64,000 nucleotides of DNA from Sebaldella termitidis ATCC 33386 (GCF_000024405.1 NC_013517.1:1054001-1118000), one strand, 5' to 3'. Positions 37,356-47,151 are shown, counted from the first letter of the stretch. A program made the numbers and translations. Notes: generated by a model not told the origin, from the letters alone.

Positions 37356-38031
37356 AATATCTTATGCTAATTCTCTCAAGGATGTTAATCCTCTTGAAAA
37401 ATTTATTTTATCGGCAGGAGTACTGGTATTCCTATTAATGACAAAAGAAAAAACAGTATTTATAATGAATTTTGTTATATTTAATTTTATTATTTTATTT
37501 ATTATGAAGGTAAGTGCAGGAAAGCTTTTGAAGCTGTATTCGATTCCGGCGGTCTTTATACTGACTACACTTATTCCCATGTTTTTAATAAAAGGAGATA
37601 TAACAATGCTTCTGCTGAGGGCATTTGCATCTCTTTCTGCTGCATATTTTCTGGTGTGTTCCACGCCGGCGGCAGATCTGGATTATATTTTTGAAAAGCT
37701 GAGATTCCCGAAAATTTTCAGAGAGATGTTTTTGCTGATTTACAGATATATTTTTGTTTTATTTGATATAAAAGATCAGATAATTACGGCACAGAAAAGC
37801 AGGTCAGGATATGTGAATTACAGAACGTCAAAGAGATCATTCGGAATTCTGCTGATATCAATATTAAGAAAGACATATTATTACAGCAGAAATTCCGTAA
37901 AGGCTGTAGAAGCAAGACTTGGAAATGAATTTATATTTTATCAAAGAAGATATAACAAGCCGGGTAAAGAAGTAGTTTTTATAATAACAATATTATTAAT
38001 AAATTTATTTTTGGTGGTATGGTATGCTTAA
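37342..38031 (+). CDS. cbiQ: Cobalt ECF transporter, T component CbiQ
   Basis: 229-residue membrane protein with five or so hydrophobic segments. The C-terminal half carries the coupling motifs of T components, including 'AQKSRSGYVNYRTSKRSFG' near 155-172 and VKAVEARLG near 192-200, which contact the ATPase. It links CbiM to CbiO. It overlaps cbiN by 14 bases and cbiO by 8. Confidence 0.92.
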   Translation: MLIDKISYANSLKDVNPLEKFILSAGVLVFLLMTKEKTVFIMNFVIFNFIILFIMKVSAGKLLKLYSIPAVFILTTLIPMFLIKGDITMLLLRAFASLSAAYFLVCSTPAADLDYIFEKLRFPKIFREMFLLIYRYIFVLFDIKDQIITAQKSRSGYVNYRTSKRSFGILLISILRKTYYYSRNSVKAVEARLGNEFIFYQRRYNKPGKEVVFIITILLINLFLVVWYA

Positions 38032-38839
38032 ATTGGAAGATGTTGTTTTTTCATATGAAAAAGGGACAGAAATAATAAAGGGAATAAATATTAATATAGA
38101 AGAGGGAAAGAAGATAGTGTTTCTGGGTGAAAACGGATCAGGAAAATCAACATTGTTTTTACTTATGAACGGTCTTCTGAAGCCTGAAAAGGGAAATCTT
38201 TACTTTAAAGGTGAAAAGATAGGATATAAGAAAAAAGAACTGGATAAACTGAGGGAAAAGGTAGGTATTGTATTTCAAGATCCGGAAATACAGATATTTG
38301 CTCCTACAGTGATGCAGGAGGTAGCCTTTGGTCTGCAAAACCTCGGTTACTCTTCGGATGAAACAGAGGAAAGAGCATTGGAAGCAATGAGAGCTCTGGA
38401 GATAGAAAATTTACGTAATACACCATGCCATCATCTAAGCTACGGCCAGAAAAAAAGAGTGGCAATAGCATCTATAACGGCGATGAAGCCGGAAATATTA
38501 ATATTGGACGAGCCTCTTGCCTGGCTGGATCCTAAAAATAAGAAGAGAATACTGGAAATACTTCTGAATTTTTCAAAAGAGGGAAAGACAATGATTGTTT
38601 CCACACATGATGTAAATTTTGCCTATGATTTTGCTGATTATATTTTTGTGCTTAGGGACGGACAGCTTTTGAAAAGCGGTGATAAAAAAGAAGTTTTTTC
38701 TGATTTTGAATTTTTGAAAAATGCAAATCTGGATGTCCCTGTGATTCTGAAAATGTACAGCCATCTAAAAGACAGTTTGAATACTGACTTTGACAGCTTT
38801 CTTGCAGGATATAACAGATTTTTGAAGGAGAATTTTTAG
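38024..38839 (+). CDS. cbiO: Cobalt ECF transporter ATPase CbiO
   Basis: 271-residue ABC ATPase with Walker A GENGSGKST (35-43), Q-loop in VFQDPEIQ (83-90), signature LSYGQ (138-142), Walker B ILILDEP (158-164) and the switch His in VSTHD. It powers cobalt import with CbiM, CbiN and CbiQ. ECF transporters often use two ATPases; only one is in this operon, consistent with a CbiO homodimer. Its stop directly precedes cbiA (TAGATG). Confidence 0.95.
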   Translation: MLKLEDVVFSYEKGTEIIKGININIEEGKKIVFLGENGSGKSTLFLLMNGLLKPEKGNLYFKGEKIGYKKKELDKLREKVGIVFQDPEIQIFAPTVMQEVAFGLQNLGYSSDETEERALEAMRALEIENLRNTPCHHLSYGQKKRVAIASITAMKPEILILDEPLAWLDPKNKKRILEILLNFSKEGKTMIVSTHDVNFAYDFADYIFVLRDGQLLKSGDKKEVFSDFEFLKNANLDVPVILKMYSHLKDSLNTDFDSFLAGYNRFLKENF

Positions 38840-40168
38840 ATGAGAAAGATATTAATTGCCGGCACTATGAGCGGAAGCGGAAAAACTACAGTAAGCAGTA
38901 TTATTATGTCTGCCTTTGCAAATGTTGCTCCGTTTAAAATCGGGCCGGACTATATAGATCCCGGATATCACAGACTTTTTACGGGAAATGCCTCATATAA
39001 TCTGGATTCATTTATGTTTGACGAGAATACACTGAAATATATATTCGAGGAAAATTCCAAAGGAAAAGATATAGCGGTAATAGAGGGAGTAATGGGACTT
39101 TATGACGGAATAAACCATACAAAGGATAATTTCAGTACTGCACATACAGCAAGAATTCTCGATGTTCCGGTAATTCTCGTGGTAAATGCAAAGGGAATAT
39201 CTACAAGCATAGCAGCAGAGGTGCTGGGATTTTCAGGCTTTGACAAAGATGTCAATATAGCAGGGGTTATTCTGAATAATGTTTCCGGGGAAAAGCTTTA
39301 TCTTAGTCTGAAAGAAGCTGTGGAAGCATATACGGGTATTGAGTGTCTGGGATATATACCCAAGGATGAAAATATCGGTGTGGAGAGCAGGCATCTTGGA
39401 CTGAAGCAGGCATTTGAAGTAGAGGATTCGGCTAAAAGAAAAGAATTTTTGAAGGATATAGGGGAAAAATATCTGAATCTAAAAAGAATATATGAAATTG
39501 CGGAAAGCTCCGAAGAATATAATATAAAAAATCCTGCTGAGGAACTTAAAAATATTTTTAGAGGGAAGAGAGCTGCTGTAGCCAGAGATAAGGCATTTTC
39601 ATTTTATTACGAATCGAATTTTGATATGATGAAATACGCGGGTCTGGAGCTGGTGGAGTTTAGCCCTGTGTATGACAGTAAGGTTCCTGAAAATGTTGAC
39701 TTTATCTATCTTGGCGGAGGATATCCCGAGCTTTATGCAAAAGAGCTTGCGGAAAATACAGAGATGAAAAAAAGCATCACGGCGGCACATAAGGCAGGAA
39801 TACCTATATATGCAGAGTGCGGAGGTTTTATTTATCTTACAGACGGACTAAAAAATACTGATGGAAAATTTTATGAATTCTGCGGAATATTTGATATAAA
39901 AACAGCTATGAGAAAAAAGCTTAATATGGGAAGATTCGGATACATAAATATAAATATGGAAAACGGAATTAAAATAAGAGGGCATGAGTTTCATTATTCA
40001 GAGATATTTGAGAATAATGAAAAACAATGTTTTTACAATATAAAGAAAGAAAACGGCAGGGAATGGGAATGCGGCTATAAGAAAAATAACACTCTTGCCG
40101 GTTATCCTCATATTGCTTTTTATTCCGAGCCTGAATTTTTGAAATTTTTATTTGAACAGGTCCCATAG
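38840..40168 (+). CDS. cbiA: Cobyrinate a,c-diamide synthase
   Basis: 442 residues: an N-terminal P-loop dethiobiotin-synthetase-like domain (GTMSGSGKTT at 8-17) and a C-terminal class I glutamine amidotransferase domain with nucleophile Cys in YAECGGFIYLT (about 327). It uses ATP and glutamine to amidate the a and c side chains of cobyrinate. 'IGPDYIDPGYH' at about 34-44 is a family signature. Part of the riboswitch operon. Confidence 0.95.
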   Translation: MRKILIAGTMSGSGKTTVSSIIMSAFANVAPFKIGPDYIDPGYHRLFTGNASYNLDSFMFDENTLKYIFEENSKGKDIAVIEGVMGLYDGINHTKDNFSTAHTARILDVPVILVVNAKGISTSIAAEVLGFSGFDKDVNIAGVILNNVSGEKLYLSLKEAVEAYTGIECLGYIPKDENIGVESRHLGLKQAFEVEDSAKRKEFLKDIGEKYLNLKRIYEIAESSEEYNIKNPAEELKNIFRGKRAAVARDKAFSFYYESNFDMMKYAGLELVEFSPVYDSKVPENVDFIYLGGGYPELYAKELAENTEMKKSITAAHKAGIPIYAECGGFIYLTDGLKNTDGKFYEFCGIFDIKTAMRKKLNMGRFGYININMENGIKIRGHEFHYSEIFENNEKQCFYNIKKENGREWECGYKKNNTLAGYPHIAFYSEPEFLKFLFEQVP

Positions 40169-40184
40169 AAAACAGGAGGGAAAA

Positions 40185-40820
40185 ATGTCGTATATAAAAG
40201 CACCAATGGATATAGAAAAAAGAAGCTTTGAAATAATAGAAGAGGAGCTCGGGGAAAAAATAAACAGCTTTACAGAAGCCGAGAAGCCCGTGGTAAAAAG
40301 AATTATACATACCACAGCGGATTTTGAATATGCAGATCTTCTGGATATAGAAAATGATGCAATAAATTCCGGAATGGAAGCATTAAAATCCGGTTGTAAG
40401 ATTTATTGTGACACTAATATGATAGTAAACGGACTAAGCAGAGGTATACTTGAAAAGTTTTCCGTGAAAGCATATTCACTTGTATCAGATGAGGAAACTA
40501 TAAAGGAAGCAAAAGAAAGAGGCGTTACAAGGTCTATAGTAGGAATGGAAAAGGCTCTGAAGGATAAGGACACAAAAATATTTCTTATAGGAAATGCACC
40601 TACAGCTCTTTACACACTTTTGGAAAATATGAAGGAAAATATGCCAAAGCTGATAGTGGGTGTTCCTGTAGGTTTCGTAGGAGCGAGTGAATCAAAAGAG
40701 GAGCTGTCAAAGTATGATGTTCCGTATATAAGAATAAGAGGCAGAAAGGGCGGGAGTACAGTAGCTGTATCTATTCTTCACGGTATTTTATACCAGATGT
40801 ACCAAAGGGAAGGAATGTAA
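40185..40820 (+). CDS. cbiC: Cobalt-precorrin-8 methylmutase
   Basis: 211 residues. I choose ATG 40185 because CAGGAGGG precedes it; the frame stays open upstream to TTG 40152, inside cbiA, without a ribosome binding site. The catalytic His is at position 42 (KRIIHTTADFEYADLL), and the CobH/CbiC signatures IYCDTNMIVNGL and IGNAPTALYTLL follow. It moves the methyl group from C-11 to C-12 of the corrin ring, giving cobyrinate. Confidence 0.95.
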   Translation: MSYIKAPMDIEKRSFEIIEEELGEKINSFTEAEKPVVKRIIHTTADFEYADLLDIENDAINSGMEALKSGCKIYCDTNMIVNGLSRGILEKFSVKAYSLVSDEETIKEAKERGVTRSIVGMEKALKDKDTKIFLIGNAPTALYTLLENMKENMPKLIVGVPVGFVGASESKEELSKYDVPYIRIRGRKGGSTVAVSILHGILYQMYQREGM

Positions 40821-40825
40821 GTGAA

Positions 40826-41923
40826 ATGGAAGGATATAGATATTATCAGGGGAAGCAGTTAAGGTGCGGTTTTACTACGGGAAGTGCTGCAGCTGCAGCT
40901 GCTCAGGCAGCAATGGCTGCGTTTTTCGGAGAAAGAGTTCCGGATGAAGTTATAATAGATCTTCCGGCAGGAGGAACTCTGAAAATAGAAATAAATACCG
41001 TGCGTGTAAGGGAGGGCTATACTATCGCCTCTGTAATAAAGGACGGCGGAGATGACCCTGATATTACACACGGCATTGAGATTTTTTCAAAAATAAGTAT
41101 CCGTGAGGATAATAAGGTAAATATATATGGCGGAATAGGAGTGGGGACTGTTACCAAGCCCGGTCTTCCCATGAAAGTGGGGATGTCTTCCATAAATCCG
41201 GTGCCTATGAAGATGATAGAAAATGAAGTGCGGAAGGAACTTCCGGCTGGTAAAGGCGTGGATGTGGAAATATTCGTACCCGAAGGGGAAGAAATTGCAA
41301 AAAGAACATTGAACCCTAAGCTTGGTGTTTTGGGAGGAATTTCAATACTGGGAACAACGGGAATAGTAAAGCCCATGTCGGAAGAGGCTTTTAAAGATTC
41401 ACTTGCCATAGAGCTGAAAATGCTTTTAGCTGAAAATCCTGAAAAAGAAGTGATTTTTGTATTTGGCAACCATGGGAAAAAATTTATAAAGGAAAAGTTT
41501 GATACAGACGAGGGGAAAATACTTGTAATAAGTAATTTTGTGGGCTTTATGCTTGACAGGGCATGTGAATACGGGGTAAGAAAAATCTTTTTTGCCGGAG
41601 ATCTAGGAAAGTTCGTAAAGGTAGCGGGCGGGATATTTCATACACACAGCAGAATGTCCGATGCAAAACTGGAAATATTAACAGCAAATGCACTGCTTGC
41701 AGGGGAGGAGAGAAAGAACCTGTTGAAAATATTAAATTCCAACACCACAGAAGAGGCTGTTAATTATGTGACAAAAAAGGAAACATTTACACTTCTTGCG
41801 GAAAAGGCAAAAGAAAAATGTCAGGAATATGTAAGAAGAAACGGTGCGGAAATATCCGTGGAAACTCTGATATTTGCTTCAGGAGGAAGAGAGCTGGGGC
41901 GGAGTAAAGGATGGAAATTATAA
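40826..41923 (+). CDS. cbiD: Cobalt-precorrin-5B C1-methyltransferase
   Basis: 365 residues with the CbiD N-terminal signature LRCGFTTGSAAAAAAQAA (about 12-29), followed by VIKDGGDDPDITHG and GGIGVGTVTKPGLPM. It methylates C-1 of cobalt-precorrin-5B in the anaerobic route. Unlike the other ring methyltransferases here it is not of the CbiF/CysG fold. It begins five bases after cbiC, and cbiE follows at once. Confidence 0.95.
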   Translation: MEGYRYYQGKQLRCGFTTGSAAAAAAQAAMAAFFGERVPDEVIIDLPAGGTLKIEINTVRVREGYTIASVIKDGGDDPDITHGIEIFSKISIREDNKVNIYGGIGVGTVTKPGLPMKVGMSSINPVPMKMIENEVRKELPAGKGVDVEIFVPEGEEIAKRTLNPKLGVLGGISILGTTGIVKPMSEEAFKDSLAIELKMLLAENPEKEVIFVFGNHGKKFIKEKFDTDEGKILVISNFVGFMLDRACEYGVRKIFFAGDLGKFVKVAGGIFHTHSRMSDAKLEILTANALLAGEERKNLLKILNSNTTEEAVNYVTKKETFTLLAEKAKEKCQEYVRRNGAEISVETLIFASGGRELGRSKGWKL

Positions 41924-41924
41924 T

Positions 41925-42548
41925 ATGAAGAAGATAAGGGTGGCAGGGCTCGGACCGGGAAATCCCGATTATATTCTGCCGGCAGTGAGAAAAGCGGCGG
42001 AGGATTCAGATATAATAATCGGCGGCAGGAGGAATATAGAAAGCATTAAGGAGCTTTTGGAAGGAAAAGAAATAAAATATATAGACAGCCGTCTTGCAGA
42101 ACTTGCAGAATATATGAAACAAAACAGAATGAAAAAAATAACTGTAATAGTATCAGGTGATCCGGGATTTTACAGTATGCTGAATTATCTGGAAAATGTT
42201 TTCGGCAGGGAGGAACTGGAGGTTATACCCGGTATTTCTTCTGTGCAGTATATGTTTGCCAGACTTGGAATGCATTGGTATGATGCTTTTGTTTCCAGCC
42301 TTCATGGTAAGGAGTTTAATTTTACGGAAAAATTGAATGATTATAATAAGATGGGTTTATTAACAGACAGTAAGTTTACGCCGCAGAGAATAGCCGGAGA
42401 GCTTTTTAAAAATAAACAGAATGATGTAAAAATCTTTGTGGGGGAAAATTTGTCCTATGAAAATGAAAAAATATGGGAATTTTTTCCTGAAAATTTATAT
42501 GATTTTGATTATAAATTTGGGATTAATGTAGTGGTGTTAGTGAAGTGA
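41925..42548 (+). CDS. cbiE: Cobalt-precorrin-7 C5-methyltransferase
   Basis: 207 residues from ATG 41925, two bases after the cbiD stop (AAGGATGG upstream). The open frame extends back to 41874 inside cbiD but without support. The tetrapyrrole methylase fold shows the SAM-site loop GLGPGNPDY (8-16) and the SGDPGFYSML segment (about 78). It methylates C-5. Separate cbiE and cbiT genes replace the fused CobL of aerobes. Confidence 0.92.
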   Translation: MKKIRVAGLGPGNPDYILPAVRKAAEDSDIIIGGRRNIESIKELLEGKEIKYIDSRLAELAEYMKQNRMKKITVIVSGDPGFYSMLNYLENVFGREELEVIPGISSVQYMFARLGMHWYDAFVSSLHGKEFNFTEKLNDYNKMGLLTDSKFTPQRIAGELFKNKQNDVKIFVGENLSYENEKIWEFFPENLYDFDYKFGINVVVLVK

Positions 42549-42566
42549 ACGGATTTTAGCCGTTCA
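42546..42566 (+). promoter_or_regulatory. Intercistronic hairpin between cbiE and cbiT
   Basis: TGAACGG (42546-42552) and CCGTTCA (42560-42566) form a perfect 7-bp stem at the cbiE stop codon. There is no T-run, so mRNA processing or stability is more likely than termination. Confidence 0.45.
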
Positions 42567-42622
42567 GGAACACTGCATTGATATAAGAATAAAATATTAA
42601 ATTGTGAAATGTAAGGAGAGAT

Positions 42623-43186
42623 ATGTATCACATAAAAGACAGTGAATTTTTAAGAGGAAAAGTCCCTATGACAAAAGAGGAAGTAAGGGCTGTGAGCATA
42701 GCGAAGCTGGATATGAAGGATACTGATATCTGTCTGGATATAGGTGCGGGAACAGGTTCTGTATCTATAGAAATGGCACGGTTTGCCTCAAAGGGAAAGG
42801 TTTATGCCATAGAAGAAAAGCAGGAAGCAGTGGAGCTGATAAAAGAAAATATGAAGAAATTCCGTGTTTCCAATATTGAACTTATAACAGGCAAGGCTCC
42901 CGAGGATCTGAACAAAGTAAAAGCAGATAAGATATTTATAGGCGGTTCAGGAGGAAATTTAGACGGGATAATTAGATATTCATATGAATACTTAAATATA
43001 GACGGAAAAATTGTTTTGAATTTTATTGTTTTGGAAAATATTTTTACTGCACTGGAAAGCTTGAAAAAAACAGGATTTCAAAATATAGAAATAACTCAGA
43101 TGATGATAAGCAGAAATAAAACAATAAAAGATTTTAATATGATGGTTGCAGAAAATCCAATATATATAATTTCAGCAGAAAGGTGA
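42623..43186 (+). CDS. cbiT: Cobalt-precorrin-6B C15-methyltransferase (decarboxylating)
   Basis: 187 residues. The opening 'LRGKVPMTKEEVRAVSIAKL' (about 10-29) is typical of CbiT, followed by Rossmann motif I CLDIGAGTGSVSIEMA (37-52) binding SAM. It methylates C-15 and removes the acetate carboxyl from ring C. It works with cbiE just upstream. The ribosome binding site is TAAGGAGAGAT. Confidence 0.95.
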   Translation: MYHIKDSEFLRGKVPMTKEEVRAVSIAKLDMKDTDICLDIGAGTGSVSIEMARFASKGKVYAIEEKQEAVELIKENMKKFRVSNIELITGKAPEDLNKVKADKIFIGGSGGNLDGIIRYSYEYLNIDGKIVLNFIVLENIFTALESLKKTGFQNIEITQMMISRNKTIKDFNMMVAENPIYIISAER

Positions 43187-43190
43187 CAAA

Positions 43191-43907
43191 ATGAAGGGAA
43201 AATTTTACGGAGTAGGCGTAGGTGTGGGTGATGAAGAGGAGCTTACACTAAAAGCAGTGAGAATATTAAAGGAAGCAGATATTCTTGTATTGCCTGAGGC
43301 TAAGAAAAGTGAAGGAAGCACGGCATTTGAAATAGTAAAGAATTATCTGAGAGAAGATGCCGAAAAGCTTTTTCTGGAGTTTCCAATGCTTGAAGATGTA
43401 AAGGAGAAAGAAAAAATCAGGGTGGAAAATGCAAAAGCAATCAGGGAAGAACTGGAAAAGGGGAAAACTGTAGTTTTTCTTACAATCGGCGATCCTATGA
43501 TTTTCAGCACTTACACATATATTCTGGAACACCTAGAGGAAACTGATGTAGTAGAGACAGTTCCCGGAATTACATCATTCGGAAGCATGGCTTCAAGACT
43601 GAATATTCCGCTTGTAATAGGAGATGAGGATCTTAAGATAGTATCATTAAATAAAAATACAGATATCCATAAGGAAATAGAAAACAATACCAATATTGTT
43701 TTTATGAAGTTAAGCAGGAATTTTGAAAGGCTGAAAAAAGCATTGGAAGATACAGAAAACCTTGAAAATTCCATATTAATATCAAATTGTGGAAAAGAAA
43801 ACGAGGAAATAATCACAGATGTGGCAAATACTGAAAAGGTTCATTATTTTTCCACTTTAATATTAAAAAAAGGAGGGCTGAAAAAGTGGAAAAGGTTTAT
43901 TTCATAG
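43191..43907 (+). CDS. cbiL: Cobalt-factor-II C20-methyltransferase
   Basis: 238 residues of the tetrapyrrole methylase fold: GVGVGVGDEEELTLKAVR at the N-terminus, FLTIGDPMIFSTYTYI near 100, and ETVPGITSFGSMASRL near 125. It performs the first methylation after cobalt insertion, at C-20, using SAM. It overlaps cbiF by 22 bases. Confidence 0.93.
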   Translation: MKGKFYGVGVGVGDEEELTLKAVRILKEADILVLPEAKKSEGSTAFEIVKNYLREDAEKLFLEFPMLEDVKEKEKIRVENAKAIREELEKGKTVVFLTIGDPMIFSTYTYILEHLEETDVVETVPGITSFGSMASRLNIPLVIGDEDLKIVSLNKNTDIHKEIENNTNIVFMKLSRNFERLKKALEDTENLENSILISNCGKENEEIITDVANTEKVHYFSTLILKKGGLKKWKRFIS

Positions 43908-44647
43908 GTGCAGGACCCGGAGATCCTGATTTAATAACGGTAAAAGGGAAGAAAATAGTGGAGAAGGCAGATATAATAATCTATGCCGGTTCGCTGGTAA
44001 ATAAAGATATTATTGCCTGTCATAAGGACGGAGCCGAAATATATAATTCAGCAGTAATGAATCTGGATGAGGTAATGGAAGTAACCGTAAAAGGAATAAA
44101 GGATAATAAAACGGTGGCAAGAGTACATACGGGAGATCCGAGTATATATGGTGCAATAAGAGAGCAGATGGATATTCTGGATGAGCACGGGATAGAATAT
44201 GAAGTAATTCCCGGGGTTAGTTCGTTTGTAGCATCGGCTGCAGCGATAAAAAAGGAATTTACTCTTCCTGATGTAAGCCAGACTGTGATATGTACAAGAC
44301 TTGAGGGGAGAACTCCTGTACCTGAGGGGGAAAGTCTCGAATCACTGGCAAGTCATAAAGCTTCAATGGCAATATTTCTGTCTGTTCAAATGATAGACAG
44401 TGTAGTGGAAAGACTTGGCAGATATTATGAAAAGGAAACACCTGTAGCAGTAATACAGAAAGCAACTTGGCCTGATGAAAAAATAGTACAGGGAACACTT
44501 GAAAATATAGCAGAGCTTGTAAAAAAAGAGAATATAACAAAAACTGCGCAGATTCTTGTAGGATGGTTTATGGGAGATAAGTATTCCAAATCAAAGCTGT
44601 ATGATAAAAGCTTTACACATGAGTATAGAAAGGGAAGCGGTGAATGA
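43886..44647 (+). CDS. cbiF: Cobalt-precorrin-4 C11-methyltransferase
   Basis: 253 residues from GTG 43886, with AGGAGGG eight bases upstream. Signatures: GAGPGDPDLITVKG (8-21), the CbiF/CobM-specific IIYAGSLVN (about 31-39), HTGDPSIYGAIREQMD, and EVIPGVSSFVASAAA. It methylates C-11. It overlaps cbiL (22 bases) and cbiG (ATGA), implying coupled translation. Confidence 0.95.
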   Translation: MEKVYFIGAGPGDPDLITVKGKKIVEKADIIIYAGSLVNKDIIACHKDGAEIYNSAVMNLDEVMEVTVKGIKDNKTVARVHTGDPSIYGAIREQMDILDEHGIEYEVIPGVSSFVASAAAIKKEFTLPDVSQTVICTRLEGRTPVPEGESLESLASHKASMAIFLSVQMIDSVVERLGRYYEKETPVAVIQKATWPDEKIVQGTLENIAELVKKENITKTAQILVGWFMGDKYSKSKLYDKSFTHEYRKGSGE

Positions 44648-45642
44648 AAACAGCTGTTTATTGTGTAAGTAAAAATGCCCTGAAGCTGGCTGAAAAAATA
44701 AAGACAGACAAGAGGTATGATACAGATCTGTATATATCCAAACGTATAGCAGAGTATACTGAAAAACAGGATTATGTGATAATACAGGGGACATTGAAAG
44801 AGACAGTAAAAGAGACATTTAATATATATGATCTGCACGTGTTTATTACTGCGGCCGGAATAGCAGTAAGGGTAATAGACGGTCTGCCGGATTCCAAGGC
44901 TAAAGATCCTGCGGTACTGGTAGCAGATGAACAGGGGAAATTTATTATTTCTTTATTATCGGGACATCTTGGGGGAGCAAATGAGGAATGCCGTTATCTT
45001 GCAGAAATGCTGGGCAGTATTCCGGTAATTACCACTGCTTCTGATGCAGGAGGTAAAATAGCAGTAGATACTTTGTCGCAAAAGCTGAACGCGGGACTTT
45101 CAGATCTGGAAGGTGCCAAAAAGGTAACTGCATTAATAGTGAATGGTGAAAAGGTAAAGCTTATACTGCCTGAAAATATTACACAGAAAGACGAGAATGT
45201 TTCCGGGGCAATTGTGGTATCAAACAGAAAAAATATAGAGATAAGCAAGATTATTCCAAGAAATATCATCATTGGAATCGGCTGTAAAAGAAATACAGAT
45301 AAAGCGGAAATAATACATGCTGTAAATGATGCACTGAGCCGGTATAATCTGGAGTCTGATTCTGTGAAAAAGGGTGCTTCTGCATGGCTGAAAGAGGATG
45401 AAAAAGGACTTTTGGAGGCTTTTCACGAGCTGGGCAAGGAGCTGGTGTTTTTTTCAAAGGAAGAAATACTTGAGCTGGAAGGGAAGATACATAAAGAATC
45501 CGAATTTGTAAAAGCTCAGACAGGAGTGAGTGCGGTATCAGAGCCGTGTGCTTATCTGGCCTCTGAAAAAAACGGAGGATTTATTGCCAGAAAGCTGGTT
45601 TATAACGGTATAACAATATCAATCTACGAAGAAGCTTTATGA
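44644..45642 (+). CDS. cbiG: Cobalt-precorrin-5A hydrolase
   Basis: 332 residues with the CbiG N-terminal and central signatures HVFITAAGIAVRVI, DPAVLVADEQGKFIISLLSGHLGGANE (about 80-105) and PVITTASDAGGKIAVD, and the C-terminal domain IGIGCKRNTDKAEI with LVFFSKEEI. It opens the delta-lactone and releases acetaldehyde from cobalt-precorrin-5A. The presence of cbiG with cbiD identifies the anaerobic, oxygen-independent pathway. It overlaps cbiF by four bases. Confidence 0.95.
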   Translation: MKTAVYCVSKNALKLAEKIKTDKRYDTDLYISKRIAEYTEKQDYVIIQGTLKETVKETFNIYDLHVFITAAGIAVRVIDGLPDSKAKDPAVLVADEQGKFIISLLSGHLGGANEECRYLAEMLGSIPVITTASDAGGKIAVDTLSQKLNAGLSDLEGAKKVTALIVNGEKVKLILPENITQKDENVSGAIVVSNRKNIEISKIIPRNIIIGIGCKRNTDKAEIIHAVNDALSRYNLESDSVKKGASAWLKEDEKGLLEAFHELGKELVFFSKEEILELEGKIHKESEFVKAQTGVSAVSEPCAYLASEKNGGFIARKLVYNGITISIYEEAL

Positions 45643-45687
45643 GCTAAAAAATATACAGAAAAGGAATAAAAGCGGAGGTAAAAAATA

Positions 45688-46410
45688 ATGGCAAAAATTT
45701 ATGTAGTGGGAATAGGTCCGGGGAAAAAAGGGGATATGACTTTCAGGGCTTATGATGCTCTTGAAAAAAGTGATGTTATTATAGGATATAAAACATATAT
45801 TGATTTGATAAAGGAATATTTTCCGGAAAAGGAACTAATTTCTTCACCAATGAAAAAAGAAGTGGACAGATGCCGTGAAGTGGTGGAAATCGCTGAAAGC
45901 GGAAAAACAGTGAGCCTAATAAGCAGCGGTGATGCCGGAATATATGGTATGGCAGGGATAATGCTTGAAATAGTGCCGGAAAGCATAGAAACAGAAATAA
46001 TTCCGGGAGTAACTGCTTCTAATGCAGCAGCAGCAACAGCGGGAGCACCGCTTATGCATGATTTTGCCACAATAAGTCTGAGTGATCTGCTGACTGACTG
46101 GGATCTGATAAAAAAAAGAGTGGATCTGGCAAGTCAGGGAGACTTTGTAATAAGTCTTTATAACCCCAAAAGCAAGGGAAGAACAACACAGATAGAAGAT
46201 GCGGCAGAAATAATGCTGAAATATAAGTCGCCGGAAACGCCTGTGGCGATAGTAAGAAATGCAGGAAGAGAAGACGAGAGAGTAACGGCGGCAACTTTGG
46301 GTACTATGCTGGAGCATGAAATAGACATGCTTACTGTAATAATCATAGGTAATTCAAAAACGTTTATGAAAAACGGAAAAATAATTACTCCGAGAGGGTA
46401 TAAATATTAA
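45688..46410 (+). CDS. cbiH: Cobalt-factor-III C17-methyltransferase
   Basis: 240 residues of the tetrapyrrole methylase fold: VVGIGPGKKGDMTFRA at the start, VIIGYKTYIDLI, SSGDAGIYGMAG (about 72-83), and EIIPGVTASNAAAATAGAPLMHDF. It methylates C-17 and drives ring contraction. The ribosome binding site is GCGGAGGTAAAAAAT before ATG. It is the last ring-modifying gene of this run; a 136-base gap follows before cobU. Confidence 0.95.
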   Translation: MAKIYVVGIGPGKKGDMTFRAYDALEKSDVIIGYKTYIDLIKEYFPEKELISSPMKKEVDRCREVVEIAESGKTVSLISSGDAGIYGMAGIMLEIVPESIETEIIPGVTASNAAAATAGAPLMHDFATISLSDLLTDWDLIKKRVDLASQGDFVISLYNPKSKGRTTQIEDAAEIMLKYKSPETPVAIVRNAGREDERVTAATLGTMLEHEIDMLTVIIIGNSKTFMKNGKIITPRGYKY

Positions 46411-46546
46411 TATTATTTTATATATTTTTGTAATTTGATAAACAGGAATTGATACGGATATTTTGATATTGAAGAATGTTTAAATGTAAACGAAATAAAA
46501 TCTGTATCTGAAAAAATTGAAATTTAGGTATTGTGAGAGGTTCTTT

Positions 46547-47101
46547 ATGGGAATTATATTTATAACAGGCGGGGCTAAGAGCGGTAAAAGCAAATTTGCA
46601 GAAAGTCTGGCTTTTAAGAGGGAAAAAAGGATATATCTGGCAACTTCCGTTCCTCTGGATAATGAAATGAAAAGCAGGGTGCAAAAACATAGAAAACAGA
46701 GGGGCGGGGACTGGATCACCATAGAGGCTTATAAGGATCTGGGCAAGGTACTTGAAAAAACTGCGGAGAACATAGATGTTATTTTACTGGACTGTCTTAC
46801 GAATATGATAAGCAATATTATGTTTGAGGTATATGACGGTAACTGGGAAAGTATACCTGATTATATTCCTGAAAAAATTCAGAATACTGTTTTGGCAGAG
46901 GTAAATAAAATTCTTGATTTTAATAAAGTATATATGGGAGATATTATCTTGGTTTCTAACGAGGTAGGTCTGGGACTTGTTCCCGAAAATCCTCTGGGCA
47001 GATATTTCAGGGATATTGCAGGAAGCATGAACCAGATCATCGCTGCTGAATCAGATGAGGTATATATGGTAGTATCGGGAATTCCGGTAAAAATAAAGTA
47101 A
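46547..47101 (+). CDS. cobU: Adenosylcobinamide kinase / guanylyltransferase
   Basis: 184 residues from ATG 46547, six bases after GAGAGG; a longer frame to TTG 46517 has no ribosome binding site. P-loop FITGGAKSGKSKFAE (5-19); 'KHRKQRGGDWITIEA' carries the guanylylated His region; VILLDCLTNMISN and ILVSNEVGLGLVPE are further family motifs. It phosphorylates cobinamide and transfers GMP to it, preparing the substrate for CobS. Confidence 0.94.
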   Translation: MGIIFITGGAKSGKSKFAESLAFKREKRIYLATSVPLDNEMKSRVQKHRKQRGGDWITIEAYKDLGKVLEKTAENIDVILLDCLTNMISNIMFEVYDGNWESIPDYIPEKIQNTVLAEVNKILDFNKVYMGDIILVSNEVGLGLVPENPLGRYFRDIAGSMNQIIAAESDEVYMVVSGIPVKIK

Positions 47102-47151
47102 CCGGTTGCAAAAGTGAACGAAACATAAGGTAAGGGAATAGAGATAAGATT

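Noticed and set aside
46452-46509. Long-range hairpin (GATACGGAT with ATCTGTATC) between cbiH and cobU
   Set aside because: Only nine bases with a G-U pair over a loop of about 40 bases. It could easily occur by chance and lacks a T-run.
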